A stretch of 39,105 nt of DNA from positions 1 to 39,105 of the forward strand of contig JAOZSV010000013.1 in NCBI GenBank assembly GCA_029939505.1. The letters are read 5' to 3'. Source of the stretch: Thiotrichaceae bacterium (lineage in GTDB: Bacteria > Pseudomonadota > Gammaproteobacteria > Beggiatoales > Beggiatoaceae). How positions within the stretch are numbered: position 1 is the first letter of the stretch; every line of letters starts with the position of its first letter. Positions 8,471 through 17,831 of the stretch are shown here, piece by piece. The translations under genes were made by a program, and so were the position numbers. A model generated the notes under the pieces. The model saw nothing but the letters and a program-made list of their open reading frames with translations. It was not told the DNA's origin and did no database searches.

Positions 8471-9922
8471 TTAGCGTACCGGCTTCACGCCCCCTTTTCT
8501 ACCCAAACCGTAACCAATACGATAAACATCTGGCATATTAATGCGTCCATCGCGCATCAATCGAAATATCCCTAATTCAACTAAATCTTGTTTAATGCCT
8601 TCATAACCCTGCTCAAGACGGCTAGGCGGCAAACGGACTACCACCTCATTATTGACTTGTTCTAAGGTTTTCAAAACTTTCTTTTGTTCCCAACGGCGTA
8701 TGATAGCATTAAATTGACAGGGAACCGTTTGTCCTTTTAATGGACTCATCAACTTATCTATCCAAGGATAATCTTCACTCAATTCACGAACGCGAATACT
8801 GGAAGCTGCTTGTACGCCTTTTTTTATAGATTGATAATGTAAAGGATAGCTTTGTTTATCACGTAAGTGATCTGAAGCCGCAGTGTGTAAAGCAGCTAAA
8901 AAACTGCGTGGACTGGTTTTGTCATAACCATCAGCCAAGTGATTGGGCAGCCACGTATAAGGAAAACCTCTTCTGGCATCGCTCCCCATATAAGGACCAG
9001 CAAGTTTATGAAAAATCTCTCTCTGTAATGCTTCAATGGTACGCATTTTATCAGGAATGAGCCAAACGCCAGAACTATGTTTTGTCCATTCTTCCAAAAA
9101 TCGCTCTTGACAAAATTGACGAAAAAGTTGTCCTTGATCAGGTTCATTGCCTAAGTAGTGCCAAAGCAAACTAAATAATTCTATTTTAGGCCAATCTAGT
9201 TTCACTTTACTAGAAATGACTTTTGAACCGTCAGGAAAAGCAGACACTTGGGCATCTTCTAACATATCTGGACGGACGAAAGCCTTTAAACGAATGGCAC
9301 GAGAAGAGCGAAACTCTAACAAAACCTGTAACAATCCCTTTAATAAGCGTCTCAAACTTCCCCAATCGTCAGCCGCACGATCTAAAGCATCAAATAAAAT
9401 GAGTTTTTTTGAACCTTGTTCTTGTAATTGTTTATCGGTATCAATAAAAGTGCGTTCTATCAATTCGGGATTCGCTTTTACCCAGTCAATACGCGCCGCC
9501 CAACTGTTTTTTGGCATCTTATCCAATTCTAAGGTATTCCAAACGACAACTGTTTGCCAAATATCCTGTGCCTCATATTTTTCAATTAGTGCTTTTAATA
9601 TTCGCTTACTCGGATAATTATCTGATTTGGTTTGCCCAAAACCAGCGCAACAATGAGTATGAGCTAATTCGCTACGGGGTAATAAATCTGCCACTAATTC
9701 TCTATGACGTTCATCTTGGAGTGCCGCCCACCAGAAACTTTTACCGCTACCTCGAATACCTTCCACCAACATATTATTAGGATTTAAAGCGCGAATATGT
9801 GTGGTTGGCACATAAAAACGACTCAATTCAGGGGATTTTTCATCTGCTTGCACCTGTTCTTCAGGGAGAGCATTCAGAAAGAGTTCTCGCAAGGCTTCTA
9901 ACGGGAATGGTGTTTTTTTCAT
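8471..9922 (-). CDS. P-loop ATPase at the distal end of the pPIWI-RE operon
   Basis: The 483-residue protein has Walker A GIRGSGKS at 55-62 and a Walker B-like LILFDALD at 174-181. A likely sensor region follows (AFVRPDM, residues 215-220, then FPDGSKV and LDWPKIELFSLLWHYL), an arrangement seen in defence-associated STAND/KAP-like ATPases. The C-terminal 60 residues look like a winged helix ending DVYRIGYGLGRKGGVKP. The exact family is not recognised. A good ribosome site (AGGAG) precedes the ATG. The gene starts 6 nt after the small ORF stop, which itself starts 10 nt after the PIWI-RE stop, so it appears to be the last gene of one operon. It may be a sensor or effector ATPase joined to the pPIWI-RE island, or an adjacent independent system. 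Confidence 0.7.
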   Translation of the reverse strand: MKKTPFPLEALRELFLNALPEEQVQADEKSPELSRFYVPTTHIRALNPNNMLVEGIRGSGKSFWWAALQDERHRELVADLLPRSELAHTHCCAGFGQTKSDNYPSKRILKALIEKYEAQDIWQTVVVWNTLELDKMPKNSWAARIDWVKANPELIERTFIDTDKQLQEQGSKKLILFDALDRAADDWGSLRRLLKGLLQVLLEFRSSRAIRLKAFVRPDMLEDAQVSAFPDGSKVISSKVKLDWPKIELFSLLWHYLGNEPDQGQLFRQFCQERFLEEWTKHSSGVWLIPDKMRTIEALQREIFHKLAGPYMGSDARRGFPYTWLPNHLADGYDKTSPRSFLAALHTAASDHLRDKQSYPLHYQSIKKGVQAASSIRVRELSEDYPWIDKLMSPLKGQTVPCQFNAIIRRWEQKKVLKTLEQVNNEVVVRLPPSRLEQGYEGIKQDLVELGIFRLMRDGRINMPDVYRIGYGLGRKGGVKPVR

Positions 9923-9928
9923 AAAAAA

Positions 9929-10069
9929 TTATTCTCCTAATGTCAAAAAAGTAATTTCCTTCAAGAAGGGGCCATAAGCCTCAAGCACTGAATTTTCATT
10001 AAATATTTCACTGTTTGAGACGGGATCATCATAATGGCGACGTGCGGCATTTTTATAGTCTGTGTTCAT
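9929..10069 (-). CDS. 46-residue small protein, possible remnant of a HEPN-like partner
   Basis: An ATG preceded by AGGA, 10 nt after the PIWI-RE stop codon, opens a 46-residue frame beginning MNTDYKNAARRHYDD and ending LKEITFLTLGE. The first 13-15 residues resemble the opening helix of HEPN-like proteins that begin with an AARRH helix; the match is from memory and short. The rest does not look like a HEPN domain. A second, frameshifted copy of the same N-terminal segment lies at 17832-17931. It may be a true small subunit of the ATPase module, or the product of an internal deletion joining the two ends of a longer gene. Spacing and ribosome site argue that it is translated. Confidence 0.5.
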   Translation of the reverse strand: MNTDYKNAARRHYDDPVSNSEIFNENSVLEAYGPFLKEITFLTLGE

Positions 10070-10079
10070 TTATTTTCCT

Positions 10080-13007
10080 TTAGTCTTCAGATAAGTTGTT
10101 AGTTGGTTGGCTGTCTTCTTCTAGCTCAAATGTACTTACATACTCCTCAACTGTGTGCATCGCATGAAGTACAAAAGGCAGAGAAGTCCACTCTTGATAT
10201 TGTGCATAACCAAAGCGTAGGCTCTCAATAAAGCGTACTAAGGTTTCATCCGAATCATCAGGGTGCTTGTGGACAATAGCAAATTCTACTGTTTTTGGAG
10301 CGGATGCTGGTTTTGCCATTATGTCAGCGTCTGAAAAAATATGGACTGTTTTACCCTTCACTTTGGGTGCAATGTCCAAATAAGCTTTACCTGGCCCTTT
10401 TTCCGAAACTGGAAAAGCTAATTTCCGTTCCTCAAAAACACTTGAACCACGTTTGTATTGTACTGTTTTTGGTAGTGAGGCGACGGATAAAAATGTAGGG
10501 ATTTGCGTGTTTTTCACTCTAAGGAGTGTGCCTACATTTGTAGATACTGGTATCGTAACCGTTTTATCAGCGTTATCAATTTCTTGATAAACCACTTCTT
10601 TTTTTTGGCAGATACTAGGCGGAATATCAGTTCTACAACGGATAATACGAATGCCTTTCCAAGTGGATTTTTTAAAACGTTTATTACCGATTGATATATC
10701 TGTCACCATTTTTTTGTCTTGAAGCCAGTTCCAAGCATACCTGCTGTTAATATGTGTGGAATTGACAATAATGACAGCATTATGATCAATTTTGGCGGTT
10801 TCCTCAATAACGTTGTGACAAAATTTCACAATGCTATTCCCGATGTCTTGTGCTTTTGAACCGAGCGTATGTTCAGATAACCTAGAGATACTGAATAACC
10901 CTTCTGTGAAAGGCAGCCAATCCGATATTTTTGACAATTTATCCTCCCAATAAGAATATTTAATAGAGGAGTCACCGGTATAAGCATCATATCGGATAGC
11001 GGCTATTAACTTTCTACGGCTTGCAAATCGCGTTTTATTTTTGGCGATAACTGATAAACCAACAACATAGCGCGGTTTGCGTTCTTGGTTAAACAACTCA
11101 TTGATACTTTTCGGAACGGCTTCCGCATAACCACTCTGGGCAAATAAAAGATCATACAAGGCGTTCTGAATCCTCATCAGGTATTCGCCTAACTTTATTT
11201 TTCCAGTTTTGGTTGTTTCTGGGGGATTCAGATACTGAGCAGCCATGCTATCATTAGCCAGCGCCTTTTTTGTTGCTACTTTATTGAGTGGGTAATCTTT
11301 TTGCTGCTTTCCATATCTTGATTGAAACCATAGAGGTGCCTCAACCAACGCAAAAATTGGCATTGGACAAGCGTTTTTGATTTGACGGTTCGTATCAGAC
11401 CAAATTTCAACCTGAGCCTTGAGGTGTTCTTTTTGTTTGACCGCTTTTGGCTTGGTACCATAGGCAAGCTTTGGCAAATTGACTTGATACAGCTTAACAC
11501 ACTCACCAAAAAGAAGTTTTGCCATCTCCGTGATGATTTCTCGGCGTTTGCGATTTTCACCTATCACAACTAAGGTAGGACTAAAAAGACCAAATACATG
11601 GCTAATGGCACTCAGGTTGATTTTTCGCACATCATCAAGTTTGTGGATTTTCTGATTTCCTCCCTTCAACTTGTCGTAAATTTCTTCCATTTCAAATGAC
11701 AGTGCTTGTCTCAACTTATCCTTGAGTATCTCTGGACTAATTTGATCTTCTTCAACTTCTTCATCATTTTCAGTCAATCCCTCAAGAAAAGCTTGCAAAT
11801 CTATCATGGAACGTGTTGATTTTTTTATTTTGTTGGCGGGTATCTCTGTCCAATCGGTCCAAGGCACAATACCTATTTTAGATAGCGGATCAACTATCGC
11901 ATCGTAAAAAATCACCCTATCGGCGGTTGTAAAACCATGTTGGAGAGTATGCTTGTTTGGCAATTGAGTGTTGTAAACGGCTCGCGCGGCGGCATTGTCA
12001 GAGCTTAATCGACGTGCCTTCAAATCTTTAACTGTGCCATCTGTGGGCAAGTTGCAGCGTTCACTTATTCGAGAATAAACATCATCCCGAAATTCATAAA
12101 GGCCAGATTCTCTATTTTTTACTAACTCAAAAGCAAGACAACGGCCAGAGTTACCCCAATCATGAACATAGCCAGTGATGTTTTTCTTATACCCACTTTC
12201 AGGATTATCAAGAAATTTCATATTACTGTCGAGCCAACGAGTTCTGGTGAAAGTAACGGTTATGATGGGTTTGTCATAACTGGGTAGAGTCTCAACAGAG
12301 AGTTTTAAACGTAGAGAAAATTCTCCTTCTTCCATCATTAAGGGTTTAGTCATCAATTCAACAGCATTATTGCGGTATCGGCTGATAACGGGTAATAGTT
12401 TCCCCAATTTTGGATGAATAACAATCCCTGAAAGAGTCTTCAATAGCGTACTGGACAAGTCTCCAAAAAGACGTTCTAATTCATCATTATTATGAGAATT
12501 TTTATAACCATTTTGCCAATCAAAAGGGTTAATCATTTCTTGAGTTAAATTTAGCACCTTGTCTTGTGTATATAATTGATCAAGACGATCAAGTAATTGG
12601 CGATTCACATCATACTTGGTGCAAAACTTTACTAATTCTTCACTTGTTGTCCAGAGGTTGAATGACTCATTCACTTGCTGGGTGATGCTATTATTATCAG
12701 CCACCAAAAATGGTTTTGGATCTTGGCTAAAATACTTCATCCCAATATCATTAACAACACTCAGAAGGCCAGATGCTGTCGCTTCAATATCAAACCGCAG
12801 TGCGCTATAGGGAAGCTGTAAATATTTATTTTCGCTATTTTCCCTTGCTTTATTTAACATCGTCTCAAGAATGGACTTGACTGCTGATGACCAAGATAAT
12901 CGCGTGCATTCCTTCTGGTTGTGATGGAATGACGGTTCAACTGTAAAAGCAAAAGCCATTAAAGCTTTATTTTCCTTAGCTTTAGTATAAAAATGATTCA
13001 TTATCAA
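10080..13007 (-). CDS. PIWI-RE protein (prokaryotic Argonaute-like, pPIWI-RE)
   Basis: The 975-residue protein is read as pPIWI-RE from its size, layout and neighbours. The N-terminal region (about 1-430) matches the expected X module, the MID-like part is about 460-640, and an RNase H-fold PIWI-like part is about 645-960. Strand/loop pieces include RYVVGLSVIAK (646-656), AVIIVNSTHI (744-753), KGIRIIRCRTD (784-794) and VEFAIVHKHP (907-916). The family (described by Burroughs, Iyer and Aravind) is predicted to bind an oligonucleotide guide and act with a DinG-type helicase and a restriction-fold nuclease against foreign DNA; both partners are directly upstream. The residue after the first PIWI strand, where Asp sits in active Argonautes, appears to be Ser652, so slicing may be absent (alignment by eye). 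It starts 8 nt after the helicase stop. Confidence 0.8.
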   Translation of the reverse strand: MIMNHFYTKAKENKALMAFAFTVEPSFHHNQKECTRLSWSSAVKSILETMLNKARENSENKYLQLPYSALRFDIEATASGLLSVVNDIGMKYFSQDPKPFLVADNNSITQQVNESFNLWTTSEELVKFCTKYDVNRQLLDRLDQLYTQDKVLNLTQEMINPFDWQNGYKNSHNNDELERLFGDLSSTLLKTLSGIVIHPKLGKLLPVISRYRNNAVELMTKPLMMEEGEFSLRLKLSVETLPSYDKPIITVTFTRTRWLDSNMKFLDNPESGYKKNITGYVHDWGNSGRCLAFELVKNRESGLYEFRDDVYSRISERCNLPTDGTVKDLKARRLSSDNAAARAVYNTQLPNKHTLQHGFTTADRVIFYDAIVDPLSKIGIVPWTDWTEIPANKIKKSTRSMIDLQAFLEGLTENDEEVEEDQISPEILKDKLRQALSFEMEEIYDKLKGGNQKIHKLDDVRKINLSAISHVFGLFSPTLVVIGENRKRREIITEMAKLLFGECVKLYQVNLPKLAYGTKPKAVKQKEHLKAQVEIWSDTNRQIKNACPMPIFALVEAPLWFQSRYGKQQKDYPLNKVATKKALANDSMAAQYLNPPETTKTGKIKLGEYLMRIQNALYDLLFAQSGYAEAVPKSINELFNQERKPRYVVGLSVIAKNKTRFASRRKLIAAIRYDAYTGDSSIKYSYWEDKLSKISDWLPFTEGLFSISRLSEHTLGSKAQDIGNSIVKFCHNVIEETAKIDHNAVIIVNSTHINSRYAWNWLQDKKMVTDISIGNKRFKKSTWKGIRIIRCRTDIPPSICQKKEVVYQEIDNADKTVTIPVSTNVGTLLRVKNTQIPTFLSVASLPKTVQYKRGSSVFEERKLAFPVSEKGPGKAYLDIAPKVKGKTVHIFSDADIMAKPASAPKTVEFAIVHKHPDDSDETLVRFIESLRFGYAQYQEWTSLPFVLHAMHTVEEYVSTFELEEDSQPTNNLSED

Positions 13008-13015
13008 TAATCCTC

Positions 13016-16000
13016 TTAATCAGATTCAGTAAGCCCTTCAACTCGGCATAATGGTTCATAGAATTCTGCGTAGAGTTCCCGTGCAATTGCTGCATGAACT
13101 AGATTAGCATCATGTATAATTTGATGAAGAATCTCCCGCATTTGAATCAACATGCTGCTCTTGTTATTATCTATTTCTCCCAAAGCACTATGGGGTGCCC
13201 AAGCCGCATCAACAAAAAATACCCGACAGGGCATACCACCACGAATGGCGCGGCCAATCGTTTGAATAATGTCAACACAAATGTTCGCCACGAAAGGCGT
13301 AGCCAATTTGCCAAGCATACTGATTCTAAGCGGATTATTCAATAAAATTGAGGCTTGATCGTATGCGGTTTTACGTGCTTTTCGCCAAGCCTGAAATAAG
13401 TCATCCAGAGATGCATCATAGGAAAAAGTTTTGGAATCAAAATGTTGTGATGCCTGTCCCGCTAAACTCACTAAAAACGATTGATCATCAGGTGTTGGGT
13501 GTGGACGTGTTAAAAAATAGAGTTGTCCAATAGCAGCATGACGCTCACGGGAGCCTTCACTAAAAACAATATTGGTTCCGCGACCAATCGCCCTCATGGG
13601 AAATATAAGAATATTAAACTGAGGATTATCAGCAAATTCCACTTCTACCTGTGCGGAAGTAATCCACTCATGCCGCTCGCTGCTATCAGGAATGTGATCG
13701 ACTACTGCCATTGTTTGACGGTTGATTTCAGGATACCGGTCACGAATATATTGCTTAACCATTTTAGCTTGCTGATAACTATTGACGACTATGCCAACCT
13801 TTCTAGGGTGAGGTTCTGCATCAAATTCGGCCATGTAAGACAGAACATAAGAATCTTCTTCCTCCATCAAAATATGATCCACTAGGCGTTTAAGATTGGC
13901 ATCCCGTCGGCGCGTTTGAGAAACACCACTGACACGGATAGCTTCCCTTTCCGGGCCACTCTCGTCAATCGCTGGAATGAATGCATAAGTGGTTTGCTCA
14001 CGCTGTTTAGTCTCCTGTTTTCGAGGACGCAGCAAATAATCTGGCCCAATGTTAATGTGATAAGCGGAGGCTGGCTTCAAAAAAGAGGTGGCACTCGTGA
14101 GCAAAACCGCTGGCCCTTTTTCTTTAGCATCGGCATGAAGCAAATTATAAAGACGATACAAGAAAATTCTTGGCGCACCTTCAAAAGCTAATTGCTTTAC
14201 CTGAATTTTGAGTTCTGGTTTGACCTTTGAATATTCTGGTATTTCAAATTTTACACCAGCCAGTGCGCCGATAATGTTAGCGGTAGTCAGGCGCAAAATA
14301 TCAACCGGTGGTTGAGTATGCACCATTTCCGCCGGAATGCGTTCAAGTGCCACCATTTCTTTTAGGATGGGCTTGAGTGCTTTGTACGAGAGAATGGAAA
14401 AACTAATACTCACTAACAGTCTGCCAAGTTCTCTGGCGCGATGAGTGATTTCTCTCTCTTGAAAAATATAGCTTAAAAATGTCTCACTGATTTTTTCTAA
14501 GCTGTTGTCAACATGACGTGTAGGCTTGAGAACCGCCATTGAAAGACGGATTAATTTCTCATAAAGTTGCTCAGTATCTGCCGGTAATAAATTAGGTAAT
14601 TCTGGAATGCTCCCCGCTTTTAAAAGCGAAGCCATCCATTCCTCATCGCCACTTTCTTCAGCGATTTCTTCTAACTCATCATTATCGAATATAGCTAGAC
14701 AAATGATTGAAATCCAAAATCGGTTGATTTTCTCTACATCAGCATGGCTATCCTTACTTGGCTTCGCTTCCATCACAATGTCTTTGATGAGATTTAAAGT
14801 CGTCATCAAATGGCCTTTTTTCTCCTGTTGAACGCTCTCACTCAACTTAGCAATTGTCCGAAACAGGCGTTGTGTAAAAATGGAAAATGCGCTCGCCCGT
14901 TCAGGAAATTCAGGATTTTCGTTAATACGTTGCAAGCCTTGAGCAGCAGTTCGTCTTAAACTTTGCTCATTGATCCGATTGTGGAAAGAATTGGCATTAC
15001 CAGACAATGTTATTTCAGATAAAGACATTTGGTCGAGCATTTGTTGGGCATTGTCAACTTCATCAACAATAACCACATCAAAACTGGCGGCAATGAGTTC
15101 CAAATAGCGTATTTTTTCCGCAATGGCATGGGCAGAAACAGCGGTGGTTGTAGAAATAATATGACCCAGCCATACATCAGCATGAATTAAGTCACGGGGG
15201 GCTTTATTACGTCCACAACGGTACCAACCTGAACAGAGCAAGTCTTTGTAGCGTCCATTTTTGTGACGAACTGTCGCCTGATGAATATTTTCGCAAGGGG
15301 CATACCCATAAGAAAGTAAATTAGCCTCTTCTTGAGCAACCACAAATCCAGCTAAGGCACAACTTTTCCCAAAATATTCACTACCGGGGACATTCAGACC
15401 AAATCCACCATTTTCTCCGCTAGCAGCGATGGTTTCGGCAATTCTATTCGCATGGCGATCCCTTGATAAATCTGATTGTCCACTTAATAGAGAGACATTC
15501 ACTTGGTAGTATTTCAGATGATTAAGGTAACTCAGTGCGGTCTCAATTTTGGGGAACAGTATTAAAATCTTAATCTTTTTTCGGGCTAAATAAACAGCAA
15601 GACAAGTTAATAGTGTCGTTTTTCCTGAACCGGGTAATCCGATGAGATGGATAACTTCTTTAATATGTAGCGTTTTTGCCTCTGGTAACGTTGGTGCGGT
15701 CGTCTGACAGAGTACAGAATGTTCAAGTCGTCTTTGCCAATTGTTATCAGCTTTTTCTGAATCATTTTGATCCAGACGATCCATATCAATAGCGGTTTCA
15801 ATTAATTCGGCAATAGGAATTTCAATATCGTTAGTAATGTTTCTATTCAGATTGTGATGTCCTAACTCCTCAAAAGCTGGAGAGTGGACTTCAACATGTT
15901 GTGCTTCCCGATCAATCTCTATTGGAACAAGAGAATTGTTTTTCGGAGCAATGAGGGTATTTCCATGTTTTTTATAAGGCAAAGGTTGTCTTAAAATTGC

Positions 16001-16351
16001 AAGTGCTTGGGCAACTTGCGTCTCAATTAAATTAGCGGGCTTTGAAAATTTCAGGGTTTCAGGCTCGATTTCAAAGACGGCTTCAATATTTGACTGTGGA
16101 TCATCAACGGCTTCATTGTATAAAGCAACTTGCCGACGAATAGCCGCTTCAGACGGATAATCCAACCCCATAACGCGAAGGTTAAATAATGCTTGGGCTT
16201 GTTCACGAAAAAGGTCAGTTGTCAATAAACTTTGAAAACCACTGGTAATGAGTGGCACTGAATGCAATGAGTCAACACCAATACTTTCTAAAAAAGCACA
16301 AAGATACTGAATACGTGCTACGCCGGTCCACAGTTTAGGCAGTTCTCGCAT
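13016..16351 (-). CDS. DinG/XPD-like superfamily 2 helicase of the pPIWI-RE island
   Basis: The 1111-residue protein has an N-terminal unique region (about 1-220, the expected place of the island's Z domain). The helicase core follows, with Walker A GLPGSGKT at 238-245, DEVD box at 430-433, a motif III-like LLTSATSFL, and motif VI QTIGRAIRGG at 1030-1039. Four cysteines lie between Walker A and the DEVD box: Cys331, Cys353, Cys373 and Cys379. That is the location of the 4Fe-4S cluster in XPD/DinG helicases, which unwind 5' to 3' and can resolve R-loops. In pPIWI-RE islands this helicase is predicted to open the target for the PIWI and nuclease partners. It starts 2 nt after the nuclease stop codon, so translation is coupled. 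Confidence 0.85.
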   Translation of the reverse strand: MRELPKLWTGVARIQYLCAFLESIGVDSLHSVPLITSGFQSLLTTDLFREQAQALFNLRVMGLDYPSEAAIRRQVALYNEAVDDPQSNIEAVFEIEPETLKFSKPANLIETQVAQALAILRQPLPYKKHGNTLIAPKNNSLVPIEIDREAQHVEVHSPAFEELGHHNLNRNITNDIEIPIAELIETAIDMDRLDQNDSEKADNNWQRRLEHSVLCQTTAPTLPEAKTLHIKEVIHLIGLPGSGKTTLLTCLAVYLARKKIKILILFPKIETALSYLNHLKYYQVNVSLLSGQSDLSRDRHANRIAETIAASGENGGFGLNVPGSEYFGKSCALAGFVVAQEEANLLSYGYAPCENIHQATVRHKNGRYKDLLCSGWYRCGRNKAPRDLIHADVWLGHIISTTTAVSAHAIAEKIRYLELIAASFDVVIVDEVDNAQQMLDQMSLSEITLSGNANSFHNRINEQSLRRTAAQGLQRINENPEFPERASAFSIFTQRLFRTIAKLSESVQQEKKGHLMTTLNLIKDIVMEAKPSKDSHADVEKINRFWISIICLAIFDNDELEEIAEESGDEEWMASLLKAGSIPELPNLLPADTEQLYEKLIRLSMAVLKPTRHVDNSLEKISETFLSYIFQEREITHRARELGRLLVSISFSILSYKALKPILKEMVALERIPAEMVHTQPPVDILRLTTANIIGALAGVKFEIPEYSKVKPELKIQVKQLAFEGAPRIFLYRLYNLLHADAKEKGPAVLLTSATSFLKPASAYHINIGPDYLLRPRKQETKQREQTTYAFIPAIDESGPEREAIRVSGVSQTRRRDANLKRLVDHILMEEEDSYVLSYMAEFDAEPHPRKVGIVVNSYQQAKMVKQYIRDRYPEINRQTMAVVDHIPDSSERHEWITSAQVEVEFADNPQFNILIFPMRAIGRGTNIVFSEGSRERHAAIGQLYFLTRPHPTPDDQSFLVSLAGQASQHFDSKTFSYDASLDDLFQAWRKARKTAYDQASILLNNPLRISMLGKLATPFVANICVDIIQTIGRAIRGGMPCRVFFVDAAWAPHSALGEIDNNKSSMLIQMREILHQIIHDANLVHAAIARELYAEFYEPLCRVEGLTESD

Positions 16352-16353
16352 GA

Positions 16354-17493
16354 TTAAATTTCCCCTGACTGGATTGATTCGATTAAAGCACTCACAGTCA
16401 TAAATTCAAGTTCTTTGGCGGCTCCACTTTGTTGATGACGCAGTGTTGCCATGTAAACACCCTCTTTATCATCTAATTCGTCACTGATAGCGATGATTTT
16501 GCGCTCATACTCAGCAAGACGACTTATTGAGGTATTAAGACGTTTAATCAGCATCGACGCTGAGTTGTAAGACTTAGCATCAATGCCCACTGTGTTACCC
16601 TCTAAAGAAACATCACAAGCGTCAGAACTGGGATACAACTCTGCATCTCTTCCCACCTGCCGGGCCGCATCATAGATTTTAATTTCATCCAGTCCCGGGC
16701 CTACCCAATAGGTAAGTAATTGGTCTTTAAGTAGTTTCATGTCATCAGCCATGAGTGTTTCATCCGTTTTTGAAAAGACACCTTTTCGCCGGCATTGACT
16801 GACGACGCAAATACCATCAGGATAACGCTTTTTATCATGATGGGGTTTCAGCAAGCCATGACAATGAGAACATCTATGCACCAAACTATTATGATGTGTC
16901 CACTGGCTCGGAATCTCACGATAAAAAGAGGAAACAATTGGTTTTGCTTTTGGAAATTTTAGATGCTCTTTCCATTGCTCAATTTCAACAGAAGTTGCCA
17001 ACGGATGACGAACCATGAACTCACGTATTGCCGTGTACAATTCATCTTGACGAGAACGCGCCGATTTCACTAATTCACGTACTCTATTATGGTAAAAATC
17101 CTCTAAAATTTGATCCTCACCTTGTCCACCAGCTTGTCTAGCGATTTCGAGTGATTCACGAGTGGGCACCAGCGTTTCTGGATCAATCAAGATAGTCTCT
17201 TGATAAGGAAAGTTATTACTCGTAAAATAGTCAATGTCCCATTCTTTAAAGGGTCGAGTTGCCATTTCCATAACGCTATGAACTGATGCGGCTCTATCTT
17301 CTTTTCCTTCACACATATAAAGGGCTGAAAGACGTGGCAGTGCAAAAATGAGCTGTGGATCAAGTTCATCCTCGTTTTGGCAGACTATTGAAGAGTTATC
17401 TTTCAACTTCTCATATTGTTGATTGATGCCTTGTGCTAATAGAGTTATTGCCACTTCAGGTGGAGATACAAGATTATCGTAAGGTGAAGTCAT
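16354..17493 (-). CDS. PD-(D/E)xK restriction-fold nuclease of the pPIWI-RE island
   Basis: The 379-residue protein has three parts. The helical N-terminal region (about 1-195) corresponds to the Y domain expected in this island. A zinc ribbon is formed by Cys208-x2-Cys211 and Cys229-x4-Cys234. The C-terminal restriction-endonuclease fold (about 255-379) carries Glu270, Asp291/Asp294 and the catalytic Asp305-Ala-Lys307 in TVGIDAKSYNSA. The active site is complete, so DNA cleavage is likely. It is the first gene of the cluster; the region upstream contains MITE copy B, whose right and left ends lie 60-215 nt away. The family role as the effector nuclease is known from comparative genomics only. 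Confidence 0.82.
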   Translation of the reverse strand: MTSPYDNLVSPPEVAITLLAQGINQQYEKLKDNSSIVCQNEDELDPQLIFALPRLSALYMCEGKEDRAASVHSVMEMATRPFKEWDIDYFTSNNFPYQETILIDPETLVPTRESLEIARQAGGQGEDQILEDFYHNRVRELVKSARSRQDELYTAIREFMVRHPLATSVEIEQWKEHLKFPKAKPIVSSFYREIPSQWTHHNSLVHRCSHCHGLLKPHHDKKRYPDGICVVSQCRRKGVFSKTDETLMADDMKLLKDQLLTYWVGPGLDEIKIYDAARQVGRDAELYPSSDACDVSLEGNTVGIDAKSYNSASMLIKRLNTSISRLAEYERKIIAISDELDDKEGVYMATLRHQQSGAAKELEFMTVSALIESIQSGEI

Positions 17494-17555
17494 TATTTAT
17501 TTTTATATCAGGTTTAGGGTTTAGCAAATTTAAAATACCACACAATTCAATTATA

Positions 17556-17707
17556 TTCGACTATCAAGTTTTTGATGTCGTTTAGCTTTACAACGATCTA
17601 TTTTTGAGCACTTATATAACTCATTGATTTTTAAGCTAATTTATTTTTAGTGGCTAAATTTTCATCTCTTTATAAATCAATGACTTATAAAAAAATTGAT
17701 AGTCGAG
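17556..17707. mobile_element. MITE copy B, TIR TTCGACTATCAAGTTTTT, upstream of the pPIWI-RE operon
   Basis: Inverted ends (left from 17556, right AAATTGATAGTCGAG ending 17707) enclose an AT-rich interior matching copy A (CATTGATTTTTAAGCTAATTT ends and AAATCAATGACTTATAAA). The flanking 5-mers TTATA and TTAGA agree at 4 of 5. It sits just upstream of the nuclease start and may supply or displace the operon promoter. Confidence 0.7.
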
Positions 17708-17831
17708 TTAGAGTTATAAGTATAATTTTTATTTTGAGCACATTTTGTAGCTCATTTGTTTGGATTTATGAGCCACAAATCATTTTGTGATTCACAGATA
17801 GATGAGCCTCAAAATATTTCTTTGCCTTCGG

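Noticed and set aside
13016-16351. Housekeeping DinG or XPD-type repair helicase
   Set aside because: The long N-terminal extension and 2-nt and 8-nt linkage to nuclease and PIWI-RE genes point to the defence-island helicase.
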